Below are positions 23,474 through 33,482 of a stretch of DNA of 64,000 nt, one piece after another. The stretch covers positions 352,669-416,668 of the forward strand of contig JAAXKN010000001.1 in assembly GCA_025612375.1 (NCBI GenBank). Direction: 5' to 3'. Position 1 is the first letter of the stretch. The number at the start of each line of letters is the position of its first letter. The position numbers were made by a program, and so were the translations under genes. The stretch comes from Ignavibacteria bacterium. Lineage in GTDB: Bacteria > Bacteroidota > Ignavibacteria > Ignavibacteriales > SURF-24. The notes beneath the pieces were generated by a model, which made no database searches, had not been told where the DNA came from, and was given only the letters and a program-made list of their open reading frames with translations.

Positions 23474-25702
23474 TTATTTTATAACGGACATTTTCCGGGT
23501 TAGGATGTTTCCGTTTACGTTCAGAGAGTAGAAATAAATTCCGCTTGAAAGTCCCGCGGCATTAAAAGTCATCTTATATGTACCGGCATTCTGGGTTTCA
23601 TTTACAAGGCGGCCTATAAGCCTTCCAAGCATATCATATACATCAAGCCTGACAGAGCTTAATTCCGGTATCCTGTACTCAATTACAGTTGAAGGGTTGA
23701 ATGGATTCGGATAATTCTGCATCAGGCTGTATTTTGAGGGAGAAATATCCATTGAACTTTTAACGTCCACTGTCGCATTGTTTGTGAACACTGCCCCTCT
23801 GGAGCCGCAGATCCACAGCTTTCCCCCTTTATCCAGTGTGACACCGGTTACAGATTCACTTGAAGTAAAAACTGTAGTATCTGTAACCCACGTCCAGCTC
23901 TGTCCACCATCGTTTGTCTGATAAATTCCTAATTTCTTCGGGGTGCTTATGTAAGATCCAACGGCCCAGCCTTTTAACTGATCCTGGAATGTGAGCCCTG
24001 TAAGGTTTTCAGTCAGGCCGTCTGCCGCAACATAATTCCAGTTTGCGCCGCCGTCAGAAGACTTGAACATGCACTGATTGCCCACAGCAACGGCATCAGT
24101 CGGATTCAGGAAACTTATTTTAAGAACGTGAGGTGTTTTCCCTGAGGGTACTCCGTTAAACTTTGAGGCAGTCCACGTCTTTCCGCCGTCAGCGGTATAA
24201 AGGCCTTTAAGCCCCTCGGCAACAATGGCTCCCCTGTTCTCATCCCCGAAGGCAACGTCCTTTAAGTTGGCAAGCAGAATATTTGTTTTTATATCCCAGC
24301 TCTGGCCCCCGTCGGTAGTTTTATAGATTGCATCTACTTTGGTCCCGGCTTTCCCTACAACGTATCCCTGGAGTTCGTTAAAGAAATAGATGCCGTAAGA
24401 AATCGTGGTGGCGTCCGCAGTGTCAGAAACAACGGCTTTCCACGTATTTCCGCCGTCAGTGGTCTTTGCAATCATCCTGTAACTAAAGGATGCATAGCCG
24501 ACGTTGTCATTCAAAAAAAAGATGTCCTGTATGTCAGGGGAAATATGATTTATCCTCAAGTATTTTGCATTCCACGAGTTACCGCCGTCGGTGGACTTAA
24601 AGAAAGCGCCGTCACTTCCGGCGGCATAAGCCGTTTTATCAGAAGTAAACTGAATTGCACTTAGTGAGGCACCGGGAATTTTCATCTGATGCTGCCAGGT
24701 CGTCCCGAAGTCCGGCGAGTACAATATAAGGCCGCCGCTTCCGCATACCCAAACGTTATCCCCAACTCCTGAAACCGCATTCAGAGTAGTGCCGCATGGA
24801 ATTTCCACGGGGATCCAGGTTTTGCCGCCGTCGCTGGTTCTGATTATGACGCTTCCTCTTGTACCTCCCCCGGCAGCAATTCCGTTATTTGCATCCTTAA
24901 AGTAGAGGCCGTTCATATTTTCATAAGTCCTGTTTGACGCGTCCTGAACCGAAAACTGCCATGTCGCGCCTGCATCAGTAGATTTAATAAGTATGCTCGG
25001 CTGCATGCCTATGATGCTTCCCCAACCCGCGGCGTATATATTCTTTTCATCCACCGCATATACGTCCTTTACGTCATATTTCGTATAGCTGAAGCCTCCG
25101 AACGGGGCGGGAGAAGACTTAGCCCAGGTTATTCCGTCTGCCGTGTAATAAATATCCGTTGCAGCAGCTCCTGTGGCAACGGCGTGAGTGTTATTCCAGA
25201 AGGAAAACTTATTCATCTTTATTCCGGTAAGTGGAAGAACAGTATTCCACGTCAGGCCGCCATCCGTTGTCCTCAGTATGCCGTATTCACTTATGAGTAT
25301 CCAGCCCGTCATTTCATCCTGGAAATAAACCGACTTTATTTCATTAGTCGTATTGCTGATGGCCACGGGATTAAAGCTCGCCCCCCCGTCGGTTGTCTTA
25401 AGGAGCCTGGCACCCGTCCCTGCAATAAAGCCTGTATTGCTGTTTACAAAAAATATTTCCTTCAGGTCTCCTGCCCTCTGGTCCCTGTAAATTTCTTTCC
25501 ACTCCTTTCCGCCATCGGTCGTTTTATAAACGGTGCCGTTGGCGCCCGAGGCAAAGCCGGTTGACTGATTTAAGAAATAAATTCCCTGCAGGCTCTCCAT
25601 CGGGGAGGGCGTTATTTTTCTCCAGTCCCCTGAGAACAGTGTTGTAAAAGGCACGGCAAAAAGAATTGTGCACAGTAATACCGAACGGATAAAATTCTTC
25701 AT
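23474..25702 (-). CDS. Secreted Ycf48/BNR-repeat beta-propeller with type IX sorting domain
   Basis: This 742-residue exported protein has a signal peptide (about 1-25) and at least eleven Ycf48/BNR-type repeats of the form TTDGGxTW (for example TTDGGKEW, TSDGGKTW, STDGGNSW, SSDGGANW). They are spaced about 45-60 residues apart and imply one or two beta-propellers. The last 85 residues form a type IX secretion sorting domain (YSLMQNYPNPFNPSTVIEY, then YDMLGRLI and GIYFYSL). The protein should therefore cross the outer membrane and be attached to or released from the surface. Function is unknown; binding of protein or glycan is plausible. Confidence 0.9.
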   Translation of the reverse strand: MKNFIRSVLLCTILFAVPFTTLFSGDWRKITPSPMESLQGIYFLNQSTGFASGANGTVYKTTDGGKEWKEIYRDQRAGDLKEIFFVNSNTGFIAGTGARLLKTTDGGASFNPVAISNTTNEIKSVYFQDEMTGWILISEYGILRTTDGGLTWNTVLPLTGIKMNKFSFWNNTHAVATGAAATDIYYTADGITWAKSSPAPFGGFSYTKYDVKDVYAVDEKNIYAAGWGSIIGMQPSILIKSTDAGATWQFSVQDASNRTYENMNGLYFKDANNGIAAGGGTRGSVIIRTSDGGKTWIPVEIPCGTTLNAVSGVGDNVWVCGSGGLILYSPDFGTTWQHQMKIPGASLSAIQFTSDKTAYAAGSDGAFFKSTDGGNSWNAKYLRINHISPDIQDIFFLNDNVGYASFSYRMIAKTTDGGNTWKAVVSDTADATTISYGIYFFNELQGYVVGKAGTKVDAIYKTTDGGQSWDIKTNILLANLKDVAFGDENRGAIVAEGLKGLYTADGGKTWTASKFNGVPSGKTPHVLKISFLNPTDAVAVGNQCMFKSSDGGANWNYVAADGLTENLTGLTFQDQLKGWAVGSYISTPKKLGIYQTNDGGQSWTWVTDTTVFTSSESVTGVTLDKGGKLWICGSRGAVFTNNATVDVKSSMDISPSKYSLMQNYPNPFNPSTVIEYRIPELSSVRLDVYDMLGRLIGRLVNETQNAGTYKMTFNAAGLSSGIYFYSLNVNGNILTRKMSVIK

Positions 25703-25723
25703 TTATTTACCGGATCCAAATTG

Positions 25724-27190
25724 TTAAAAACTGTTTAATCTGATTGTTGCAGCTGCACTTAAGCGGTCCCTTGTAAGGTCCGTGTAGCCCGAAGGGGACA
25801 TGTTGCCATACTGCATTATGAAATCCACATTTGCTGCTCCAAAGGCCTTGAAGCCCAGGCCCAAAGAGGCAGAATTAAGAACAACGTCCTTTCCCCCGGT
25901 TATGAGGTCAACCTGGTCTTTACCGTAATTGTATCCAGCTCTTAAGTATATGTCGCCATAAACTTTTTTCTCAGCACCCAGGCGGACTACGCTGTTTGTA
26001 CTTGAAACGTTAAGGAACTTTGTATCAATATATTTTGAGGAGTCGGCCTTTATGAGTTCAACTTCATAGTCAAAGCCCAACAGAAGGTCCAGAGGCTGAA
26101 CGTTATACGTGGCGCCGAAGCCTGCGGCAGTTCTTTTAAGGTTCCACTTCCAGAGCAGAAGATTAAGCTCCGAATTTTTGGACCACGAGTCGTCCTTGGA
26201 ATGCATTAAGTCGGCTCCCAGAGTAAGACCAGGCGAGACGTGGTATCTGGCCTCAAACTGGAGGCTGTAGTTTTCAAAGCTGGAGTAGCCTTCTTCAAAC
26301 TCCTTGATACTCTGTCCGCGAGGCATAATTGCCCTTGTTCCTGAAACGGTATAATCCCCCTTCAATGCAGTTTCCAGGTCCTCAGCAGGCCTGAAATAGA
26401 TTTGTGTGCCGAAACCATTTCCCTGGTCGCGGATCTTCTCCTCAACGGATGATTTTCTTATTGAAGTTGAATAAGTCTCGCCCCTGAAGTTAAAAATTTC
26501 AACCTCAGTCTGAGCTATCACGTTTCTCATTTCGAGCGATTCCTGGCTGTCGAAGATCCTGTAGTCAGCGCCTAGAACAAGGTTATCCGAAACTGAATAT
26601 GCCAGTCCCACTTTTCCGCCGACATTCCTGTAAATGGTCTTTGCAAGGGAGTATATATTTTTTAATCCGTCGAGCACCTGGTAATTTGCCTCAGCACCCA
26701 ATAGCAGCCCGGGCATGAGTTCAAAGCTATAGGCAAAACCTACAGAAGGCCCGTCGTACCTGAAATTCCCGGTCGTGGAATCGGTCGGTAAAAAAGCCGA
26801 ACCATCATAAGGATTGCGCTTTATTGACCTGTAGATGTCGCGTCTTTCCTCGTAGCTGTAGGAAGCTGTGCCGAGGAATGTGCCATTTTTGCCAAGAGGT
26901 TTTAAGCCCGTAAATGACATTCCGCCTTCATTGGATTCTTTAGAATCATACGTCCTTTTATAATCACCCCACTGCCTGTCATATGAAGGAGTAATCTTCA
27001 GCCATACTTCTTTCTCGTCATTTATAAGCCAGGCAGGATTCTTTCCGAAGTCATAAAGGTTCAGCGAGTTATCCTGGTCTATTAGCCCGTACTTAATTCC
27101 GCCTAATGAATTCATTCTGACATTCTGTGCTTTTGAAACAGAGACAAGCACGCTGAATGTAACAGCTATTAGAAGTAAACTTTTCTTCAT
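25724..27190 (-). CDS. Outer-membrane beta-barrel protein
   Basis: This 488-residue protein has a signal peptide (cleavage after VSKAQ) and alternating polar/aromatic strands through its length (for example FLGTASYSYEERRDI, GGKVGLAYSVSDNLVLGADY). It ends in LSAAATIRLNSF, a terminal aromatic residue typical of barrel proteins. It resembles barrel proteins found next to DUF4876 lipoproteins and TonB receptors in Bacteroidota (possibly the DUF6850 family); that family name is from memory and not verified. It lies immediately before the type IX cargo gene, 21 nt away, in the same direction. Confidence 0.75.
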   Translation of the reverse strand: MKKSLLLIAVTFSVLVSVSKAQNVRMNSLGGIKYGLIDQDNSLNLYDFGKNPAWLINDEKEVWLKITPSYDRQWGDYKRTYDSKESNEGGMSFTGLKPLGKNGTFLGTASYSYEERRDIYRSIKRNPYDGSAFLPTDSTTGNFRYDGPSVGFAYSFELMPGLLLGAEANYQVLDGLKNIYSLAKTIYRNVGGKVGLAYSVSDNLVLGADYRIFDSQESLEMRNVIAQTEVEIFNFRGETYSTSIRKSSVEEKIRDQGNGFGTQIYFRPAEDLETALKGDYTVSGTRAIMPRGQSIKEFEEGYSSFENYSLQFEARYHVSPGLTLGADLMHSKDDSWSKNSELNLLLWKWNLKRTAAGFGATYNVQPLDLLLGFDYEVELIKADSSKYIDTKFLNVSSTNSVVRLGAEKKVYGDIYLRAGYNYGKDQVDLITGGKDVVLNSASLGLGFKAFGAANVDFIMQYGNMSPSGYTDLTRDRLSAAATIRLNSF

Positions 27191-27383
27191 CTATTTTTAC
27201 GCTCCTGCACTTTTCGCTTTTCTTAACTTTCAGTTTTTCTTATATGATGCAAGGATCATATTTATTAATTCCGGCCCAGATAAAAGGCAGAGTAGAACTT
27301 TATATTCAATATTTGCAAGAGGACTTAATAAAAAGCCTACTCATGCCTTTATCTTAGGAGAGCAGCAATCTTTTATTTCGTAA

Positions 27384-28514
27384 TTATTTCTGGTATCCCG
27401 GTGTCGGGTAGGGTATAATTTCCCAGTCCAGCGACGCGTCGTTTGTATCCACCCCCGGCTCCCTCCTCTGCATGGATCTGCCGCTGTACATCGGGGGGCA
27501 GAGAATGGATCCCCTGTCAATTCTGTAGTCCAGTGTTTTGTCGGAATTAGTTGTCCTTTGATATTCCATACCGTCCAGGACTGTTGAAATATCCACACCG
27601 TCCTGCCAGTTCTCGTCTTTACCATTGGCTATTACCACGATGTCACCCGTAAGCCCAATCATAAAGTCAGTTGGCCTATCCGGGCGCATGTTAATAAGAT
27701 TAGGAACGTTAGGGTTGTCAATATCCGTAGCAGAATACTGGCTGTAGAACTCCCAGTCGGCATGCGACAGGTCCACACTCGTGCTGTAATTTTTCTTATG
27801 GTTCATGGCGTTTTGTGCAATGACAAGAAACTTTCCGGGAGGGAAAGGATAATTCTTTTCGCCGTATTTGCCAGGGAATTTGAACATAAATGTCGGACCG
27901 TCAATGTCCCCGTCATTGCCTTCATCGGCACCGGGGCCCTTGTGGCCCTCGCTGATGCTGTTGCTTGCAAAGCGCATTACCATCATTCCGTCCAGGTATT
28001 TGACGCTGTCGCTCGAGTTATAAAGTTCAATAAACTGGTCATAAAAGTAAAGGTTGCTTACAGGGCCCACGGCATAGACCTCATTTATGGCTATACCGGA
28101 ATTGGAAACAGATTTGGCAATGATGGTATCAACAGCAACTTTTTCCATTGATGTGGCAACTGAAAGCTTTGTTCCCACCAGAGTTATTGATTTGTCCGAC
28201 GGGTGCTGCATTCTTACCGACACGTTGTAAACCGCGCAGGGAAGGTCGTTTAATTCCATGATGCCGTTGGCATCTGTACTTTTTACCAGTACACCGTATT
28301 CGCACTGCAGAATCACCTTTGCATTGGCCATAGGAATATAGTGCGGCACAGAGTCGGTTGAACTATTATAGAAGGCTTTCAGAATCATTTTTGATTCCCC
28401 GTCAGCCATCAGCGGAGCCTTTTCAGCACATCCCTGCATCAGCGCAATCAGGAGAAAGGCTATAGGCAGTAAAATTCTTTTCATCATTGTTCTAATTCTT
28501 AAAATATTTTTCAT
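27384..28514 (-). CDS. DUF4876-type surface lipoprotein
   Basis: The protein has 376 residues and a lipoprotein signal peptide (LLIALMQGC). An Ig-like or carboxypeptidase-regulatory-like beta module (about 40-130) is followed by a domain with AINEVYAVGP and YFYDQFIELYNSSDSVKYLDG, which resembles DUF4876 and lamin-tail-like modules of Bacteroidota. Its ATG overlaps the TGA of the TonB receptor (ATGA) and is preceded by GGAGG, so translation is coupled to the receptor. It is probably the surface partner that helps the receptor capture its ligand; the ligand is not known. Confidence 0.82.
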   Translation of the reverse strand: MKNILRIRTMMKRILLPIAFLLIALMQGCAEKAPLMADGESKMILKAFYNSSTDSVPHYIPMANAKVILQCEYGVLVKSTDANGIMELNDLPCAVYNVSVRMQHPSDKSITLVGTKLSVATSMEKVAVDTIIAKSVSNSGIAINEVYAVGPVSNLYFYDQFIELYNSSDSVKYLDGMMVMRFASNSISEGHKGPGADEGNDGDIDGPTFMFKFPGKYGEKNYPFPPGKFLVIAQNAMNHKKNYSTSVDLSHADWEFYSQYSATDIDNPNVPNLINMRPDRPTDFMIGLTGDIVVIANGKDENWQDGVDISTVLDGMEYQRTTNSDKTLDYRIDRGSILCPPMYSGRSMQRREPGVDTNDASLDWEIIPYPTPGYQK

Positions 28515-31513
28515 TTGCGGCCTCCGTTAAACAGGTCATCCAAAATACAGCTGAATTCTATTCCATAGAACAGATCGGGATTCCTTGGGGATTCCGATAC
28601 GGTAGTCAGCGAAGTACGCGTTCTGAAGATTGCCGGATCATCCAGGAAATTATTCACATAAAACGATATTTCCGCATCCCTGGAAAGAGACTTGCTTATG
28701 CTCAGGTTAAAGAGCCACTTTGGAGTCTTGTGCTTCATTGAACGCTGAAAGTCATAGGTCCACTTGTCGGTTTCAGAGAGCAGGTTATAATCTTCATACT
28801 CCCAATCGAAGGACTGTGAATTCTCAAATACCGTCTCCTCGGCTCTCAGCGTGACCCAAAGACCAAGAGGCGGAAGTGTGTATTTCATGTAATAGTTAAT
28901 CTGCAGCCTGTCTCGCCAGCTGTCACCCGGTGAGAATGTAAATGCCATCATAGAATCTGTTCCCAGGCCTGAAGGCATATAGTTAGGGATTTGTCCCTTG
29001 GTTATGTCGGGAGTAAAGTCGTACTTAATTATGCTCCTTCCTGTATTACTGCGGTTATAGGAGCCTGTAACTTCAAAGTTCATGTTAAGAGGTTTAATCT
29101 TGTTCGTCCTCAGTGCAAACTCCACTCCCTTTGAAATTGTCCAGCCCATATTCTGCGGCTGGTCATATGAGGTAATATAGTATGCTTTTTTTACCCCGTT
29201 GTCATCAAGCACTTTAATGAAAGGGACCGACTGGCTTTCGCTTTCATTTCTTCTTTCCTTGTAGTAAGCTGAAACAGTGGTTCCAAGGAAATTGAAAAAC
29301 TTGTGGTCGTAGGCGGCTTCAAACTGGACCTCTCTGTAGCCTTTCAGCTCAGGAGCGCGCAAGTCGAATCTGTAAGCGTAATTCTTTCCGTCCACGGGAT
29401 TTCTCCATGCATAGTATGAAGGCCGCTTGTAAATAGTACTCATTGCAGGGGACTTGGAGGTTGTACCCGCGCTCAGCCTCAGCTGATTGTACTTTGAAAA
29501 ATACACCATGAAGTTCGCTCTGGGATTCAGGAAGGACCCCTGGTGGCTTTTTACCAGGTCCCCGTCTCCCCAGAGTCCTTTAGCATTGAACTGGAACGGG
29601 CGGTACATTTCATACCTCATGCCAAGGACCAGGTTGTAATCGAAGATGAAGTGCCAGGTCATTTTATCCTGTGCATAGAGGCTTGTAAGAAACTCTCCCG
29701 GTATGTCACTAAAGCTGTAGGACCTTTCACCCGATTCGGGCCCGTAGTAGTTCAGCACGGAATCAAGCTTTACACCTTCGCCTGTATTGGCGTCGTACTG
29801 GATTTCAGTTCCCAAAAGGAGGTTGTGTACAACGTCACCCGTAAAGAGCACCTTATTGTATTCAAGTCTTCCCCCGATATTCCATTCGTTGCCGCGGGTC
29901 TCCTGTTTGCCGATGTATGAAGAAATTGTATCTCCGCTTGCCAGAATCAGAAGGGCGGAAACAAGCTTTGACCTCATGGTATTTACTTTCTTGAAATCAA
30001 TATTGGCATTGTATTCAAGAGATGAAGTACCGTTATCGAATGTGTATTTGCCCCAGCTCGAATATCCGAGCGAGAATCCGCGGTTGTAATTCTTTGTCTG
30101 ATAAACGTCACCCTTCGGCTGCTCTTCGTCGAAGATCATCTGGCCGTTTATCTTGTGGTTAAGGGTAAACTGGTTGTCAAACAATGAGGTTGTGTAAATG
30201 CTCTGTGCGGTTATACGCGTATATTCGTCACCCTTGAGCCTCAGATCCCTTTCACTTCTTGCAACGTTTAAATTGTAGCTTAAGCCGCCCTCACCCAGGT
30301 TAAAGCCGCCTCCCAGGTTGGCTTCACGGGTGTCAGGGTTATTTTTCAGCTTCAGGCGGTTGGGCTGGTATCCGCTCTTTGTCTTAATATTAATGACGCC
30401 TTCGGTAACATCTCCATACCTTACTGAAGGCAGGCCTGTAATAATTTCAATTGATTCGATGTTATCTGCAGGTATTGTTCTTAAGTCAACTCCCCCGCCC
30501 ACGTTGGGAGTTCCTGTACTTTCATTGTGCATCATGTCGAACTGCATGTTTGCATTATTTGAAACAGGAGATCCATCTATAACAACCAGAGTTCCAAGCG
30601 CCGAGAGCTGGTCCGTGTCGTCGCCGCGGACAGCCACCTGGCCGGTTTTTCCGATTCCCGGGTTTTCAGTTTTCTGCACGCCGGGCACCAGGTCGAGCAC
30701 ATCCTTAATACTGGATGCCTGATAGTGCTCAATCTCGCCGCTGCTGATTGTGGTCTTTGTTGAAACATCCGTTGGCAGCAGCTCGGTTTTTCCAACCACT
30801 TCAATGCCGCCGATCTGGAAAGCCGAGGGTTTGAGTGTAAAATCCACCTCAACGGTTTTTCCATCACCGATTGTAACATTCTTTACGGAGGATTCGTAGC
30901 TGACAAAGGAAGCCTTGATTGTATACTGGCCCGGCTTTACGCCTTTTATGATATAGTTCCCGTTGAAATCAGTTGAGCATCCGGCACCGTTTTCAAGGAG
31001 GACCACGTTGGCCCCGAGCAGGCCCTCGCCTTTTTCATCCCTTACAACACCTTTAACCGCGCCGCTTTTCAGCGCTGCGGTTTTCTTCCTCATGAGCACT
31101 ACCTGGCCTTTGCCAAATTCCTTAAAATCTATATTGCGCCCCGAGAGGACCATATTAAGGACATCCTTCAGGGGCTCATCCACCACATCCACGTCCATGC
31201 GCTCTTTATCCAGCAGGGCGTCATTATAAACCAGCTTTACGCCTGCCTTTTTGGCAATAGTCTGCAGGCAATCGCATAGTTCCCTGTTTTTAAGAGAAAC
31301 AGAAACCGGCACCGTAAGGCAGGAACCGGGCATGCTCATTTCCTGAGGTATGGCCTGATCATTTAACGAAGACTGGTCGTCCAGGTTCAGAGATCCCACC
31401 CTGAGGCCTTCGGTATCCTCAGAGTCTTCAAACCTTTGCGCTAATGCCGCATCCTGAAACAGGATCAGGACCAGAAAAATGACATAATAAAAGAAGATCT
31501 TCATAATCTTCAT
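28511..31513 (-). CDS. TonB-dependent receptor with N-terminal STN signalling domain
   Basis: This outer-membrane receptor of 1000 residues has a signal peptide (about 1-25) and an STN domain (about 68-140, VSLKNRELCDCLQTIAKKAG), which contacts FecR-type anti-sigma proteins. A carboxypeptidase-regulatory-like domain follows (about 150-235, VRDEKGEGLLGANVVL), then the plug (about 250-375, SVRYGDVTEGVINIKTKSGY) and a large barrel. It has the SusC-like domain order. The upstream FecR and ECF sigma genes make it the trigger of a cell-surface signalling circuit: ligand binding outside is signalled to the sigma factor. No SusD gene is adjacent; the following DUF4876 lipoprotein may take that place. 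Confidence 0.92.
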   Translation of the reverse strand: MKIMKIFFYYVIFLVLILFQDAALAQRFEDSEDTEGLRVGSLNLDDQSSLNDQAIPQEMSMPGSCLTVPVSVSLKNRELCDCLQTIAKKAGVKLVYNDALLDKERMDVDVVDEPLKDVLNMVLSGRNIDFKEFGKGQVVLMRKKTAALKSGAVKGVVRDEKGEGLLGANVVLLENGAGCSTDFNGNYIIKGVKPGQYTIKASFVSYESSVKNVTIGDGKTVEVDFTLKPSAFQIGGIEVVGKTELLPTDVSTKTTISSGEIEHYQASSIKDVLDLVPGVQKTENPGIGKTGQVAVRGDDTDQLSALGTLVVIDGSPVSNNANMQFDMMHNESTGTPNVGGGVDLRTIPADNIESIEIITGLPSVRYGDVTEGVINIKTKSGYQPNRLKLKNNPDTREANLGGGFNLGEGGLSYNLNVARSERDLRLKGDEYTRITAQSIYTTSLFDNQFTLNHKINGQMIFDEEQPKGDVYQTKNYNRGFSLGYSSWGKYTFDNGTSSLEYNANIDFKKVNTMRSKLVSALLILASGDTISSYIGKQETRGNEWNIGGRLEYNKVLFTGDVVHNLLLGTEIQYDANTGEGVKLDSVLNYYGPESGERSYSFSDIPGEFLTSLYAQDKMTWHFIFDYNLVLGMRYEMYRPFQFNAKGLWGDGDLVKSHQGSFLNPRANFMVYFSKYNQLRLSAGTTSKSPAMSTIYKRPSYYAWRNPVDGKNYAYRFDLRAPELKGYREVQFEAAYDHKFFNFLGTTVSAYYKERRNESESQSVPFIKVLDDNGVKKAYYITSYDQPQNMGWTISKGVEFALRTNKIKPLNMNFEVTGSYNRSNTGRSIIKYDFTPDITKGQIPNYMPSGLGTDSMMAFTFSPGDSWRDRLQINYYMKYTLPPLGLWVTLRAEETVFENSQSFDWEYEDYNLLSETDKWTYDFQRSMKHKTPKWLFNLSISKSLSRDAEISFYVNNFLDDPAIFRTRTSLTTVSESPRNPDLFYGIEFSCILDDLFNGGRK

Positions 31514-31552
31514 AAAGTGTCCCCAAATTGCTTTTCACTTCTCAATTAATGT

Positions 31553-32689
31553 TTAACGAACAACTATCAGCTTTCCTTCCCTTTTAACATCCATATCCAT
31601 AGTAAGCGAAATCATTGAAAGAATATTATCCAGCGAATCTGATTCAAAAATTCCCGTAAGAGTTTTATTTTTTATGAACTTATTTTTGTATACGACTTGC
31701 ACGTTATAAAAGTTTTCAATTTCATTCATGACCTCTGTAAGCGGGGCATGAACAAATGAAAGCTTGTTATTGCGCCAGGCGGTATATCTGCGTATATCCA
31801 CTTTAACCGGGGTGCTGAAGCCGCTTGCCGGACTGTAAGCCACCATTTCCCCTTTCGGGACGCTTACAGGCTCGTCGAGGTTCTTGTAGGCTTTTACTTT
31901 CCCCTGTGTAACAACAAGGTTCAGCTTATTCCTGCGGTATTTCAGGTCGAATTCCGTTCCCACCACTTCTGTATAAGTCTCACCGGTCTTTACAATAAAA
32001 GGCTGCAGCCTGTTATGGGCCACATCGAAATAGGCCTCTCCCAGAAGCTCCACTTCCCTTTTGGGGCCTGAAAATGTTTTGGGATAAACCAGCCTGCTGT
32101 TGGAATTCAGATAGACGATGCTGCCGTCAGGCAGAAGAACCGTACTTCTTTCTCCTTTCAGGTTGACCTTTTCAATCAGCCGGGGAGATAAAACCGCCTG
32201 CTTTACAGGCTCTTTGACGCCCTGGCTGTTTACCCTTGCAAAAAGGTAGTAAACACAAAAGACCACGGCTATTGAAGCTGCAATCCTGAGCGAAGAGTAC
32301 AATATGCTGCTCCAGCTCTCTTTCCAGGCGCCGCACTTTTCTTCCTCAGCAATTTTTTCTTCAATTTTTATTTCTTTTTCAGCATTTTTGATGCTTTTTT
32401 CGCCCTGTGAAGGGACTATCAACGGGTATTCAGATTTCCTGTTTTCTACAGATTCTAAAGAGGCAATTCTGCTTTTTATTTTCATGAACTGCTCTTCAGC
32501 CGGCGGGGGTACAGGAAGCTTTACGTTGCCGATATTGTCCCAAAGGAGAATGAAATTTCCAAATTCCTCCTTATGGTCCTCTGATTCCTGCAGCCAGCTT
32601 TCGAAGAATTCTCTTTCTTCCAGGCTGACCTCATTTTTGATGACCCTTACCAGAAACTGCGAATCAACTGTTTTTGGGAAAAACTTCAT
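31553..32689 (-). CDS. FecR-type anti-sigma/sigma-regulator protein
   Basis: This single-pass inner-membrane protein has 378 residues. The N-terminal cytoplasmic part (about 1-120, with a Glu/Lys-rich stretch near 85-115) would bind the sigma factor, and the membrane helix is at about 125-150. The periplasmic FecR domain carries GERSTVLLPDGSIVYLNSNS near 180. The C-terminal 70 residues are an STN-like/DUF4974 module (LTEVMNEIENFYNVQVVY). It relays the state of the TonB receptor to the sigma factor. It lies between the sigma gene (90 nt) and the receptor (39 nt). Confidence 0.94.
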   Translation of the reverse strand: MKFFPKTVDSQFLVRVIKNEVSLEEREFFESWLQESEDHKEEFGNFILLWDNIGNVKLPVPPPAEEQFMKIKSRIASLESVENRKSEYPLIVPSQGEKSIKNAEKEIKIEEKIAEEEKCGAWKESWSSILYSSLRIAASIAVVFCVYYLFARVNSQGVKEPVKQAVLSPRLIEKVNLKGERSTVLLPDGSIVYLNSNSRLVYPKTFSGPKREVELLGEAYFDVAHNRLQPFIVKTGETYTEVVGTEFDLKYRRNKLNLVVTQGKVKAYKNLDEPVSVPKGEMVAYSPASGFSTPVKVDIRRYTAWRNNKLSFVHAPLTEVMNEIENFYNVQVVYKNKFIKNKTLTGIFESDSLDNILSMISLTMDMDVKREGKLIVVR

Positions 32690-32779
32690 TTATATTATCT
32701 TTCTATTTTGTACTTATATTACACCCTGAGAAGGAAAAAGTACTATGCAGGAAAGCTTTTTCGGGATGAAATAATCCGG

Positions 32780-33334
32780 CTAATCCAGGTGGGCGCTAAG
32801 CCTTTTTTTCAGTATGGAAATGGCCTTATTCATCTGGTTCTTTACGGTCTGAAGTGAAATCTGAAGGCTTTCGGCTATTTCTGAATATCCAAGGTCCTCA
32901 TAGCGGCTTAAGATAAAAATAGCACGGCAGCGCTCGGGCAGTGTATTGATTGCCTTCTGGAAATCATCCATGAGGAATGCCTGGTCGTATTCCTTTTCCG
33001 GGTCGCGGCAGATTGTCACTAAAAGTTCTTCCTGGTTATAAATGGGCTGCAGGGGCGGTTTGCGTGTTGCATGGTTAATTCCAAGATTGCGGGCAATCCT
33101 GAAAAGCAGTGCAGTAGGTGAAAACGAAGTATCCAGCTTTTCCCTTACCTGCCAGAATTTGATGAAGGTATCCTGCGTCAGGTCCTCGGCTGCCTGTCTT
33201 TCACTGGTATAGTGATAAAGGAAACGGAATACGGAATGCTGGTAAAGGCAAAAGAATTCTTCAAATGCCTCTTCGTCGCCGCATTTAATCTGGTAGAGTA
33301 ATTTTACCCGCTCTTCCTCTAACTGCTGTTCCAT
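32780..33334 (-). CDS. ECF-subfamily RNA polymerase sigma factor
   Basis: This 184-residue sigma-70 family protein has only regions 2 and 4. Region 2 is at about 22-90 (AAEDLTQDTFIKFWQ) and region 4 at about 125-180 (INTLPERCRAIFILSRYEDLGYSEIAESL, then a helix-turn-helix with VKNQMNKAI). It groups with Bacteroidota-type ECF factors controlled by FecR. It is expected to drive the FecR-TonB receptor genes and perhaps the genes down to 16721. No consensus for its target promoter could be derived from one locus. Confidence 0.94.
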   Translation of the reverse strand: MEQQLEEERVKLLYQIKCGDEEAFEEFFCLYQHSVFRFLYHYTSERQAAEDLTQDTFIKFWQVREKLDTSFSPTALLFRIARNLGINHATRKPPLQPIYNQEELLVTICRDPEKEYDQAFLMDDFQKAINTLPERCRAIFILSRYEDLGYSEIAESLQISLQTVKNQMNKAISILKKRLSAHLD

Positions 33335-33482
33335 TATCCGTTTTAAGCCTTAATAAGGAAAATTTTTTGGCAACATACGGCAATTCCAACTTTCGCACAA
33401 CAAATTTTTTTATTTATTTTAAAATTCTTCTCCCGGATGAAAAATTTTGCAGGTTTATTTAAAGAATATAATACTATAGGAT

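Noticed and set aside
27341-27625. Second minus-strand frame overlapping the DUF4876 gene end
   Set aside because: It overlaps the supported lipoprotein in another frame; the composition is Trp/Arg/Thr-rich with no motif.
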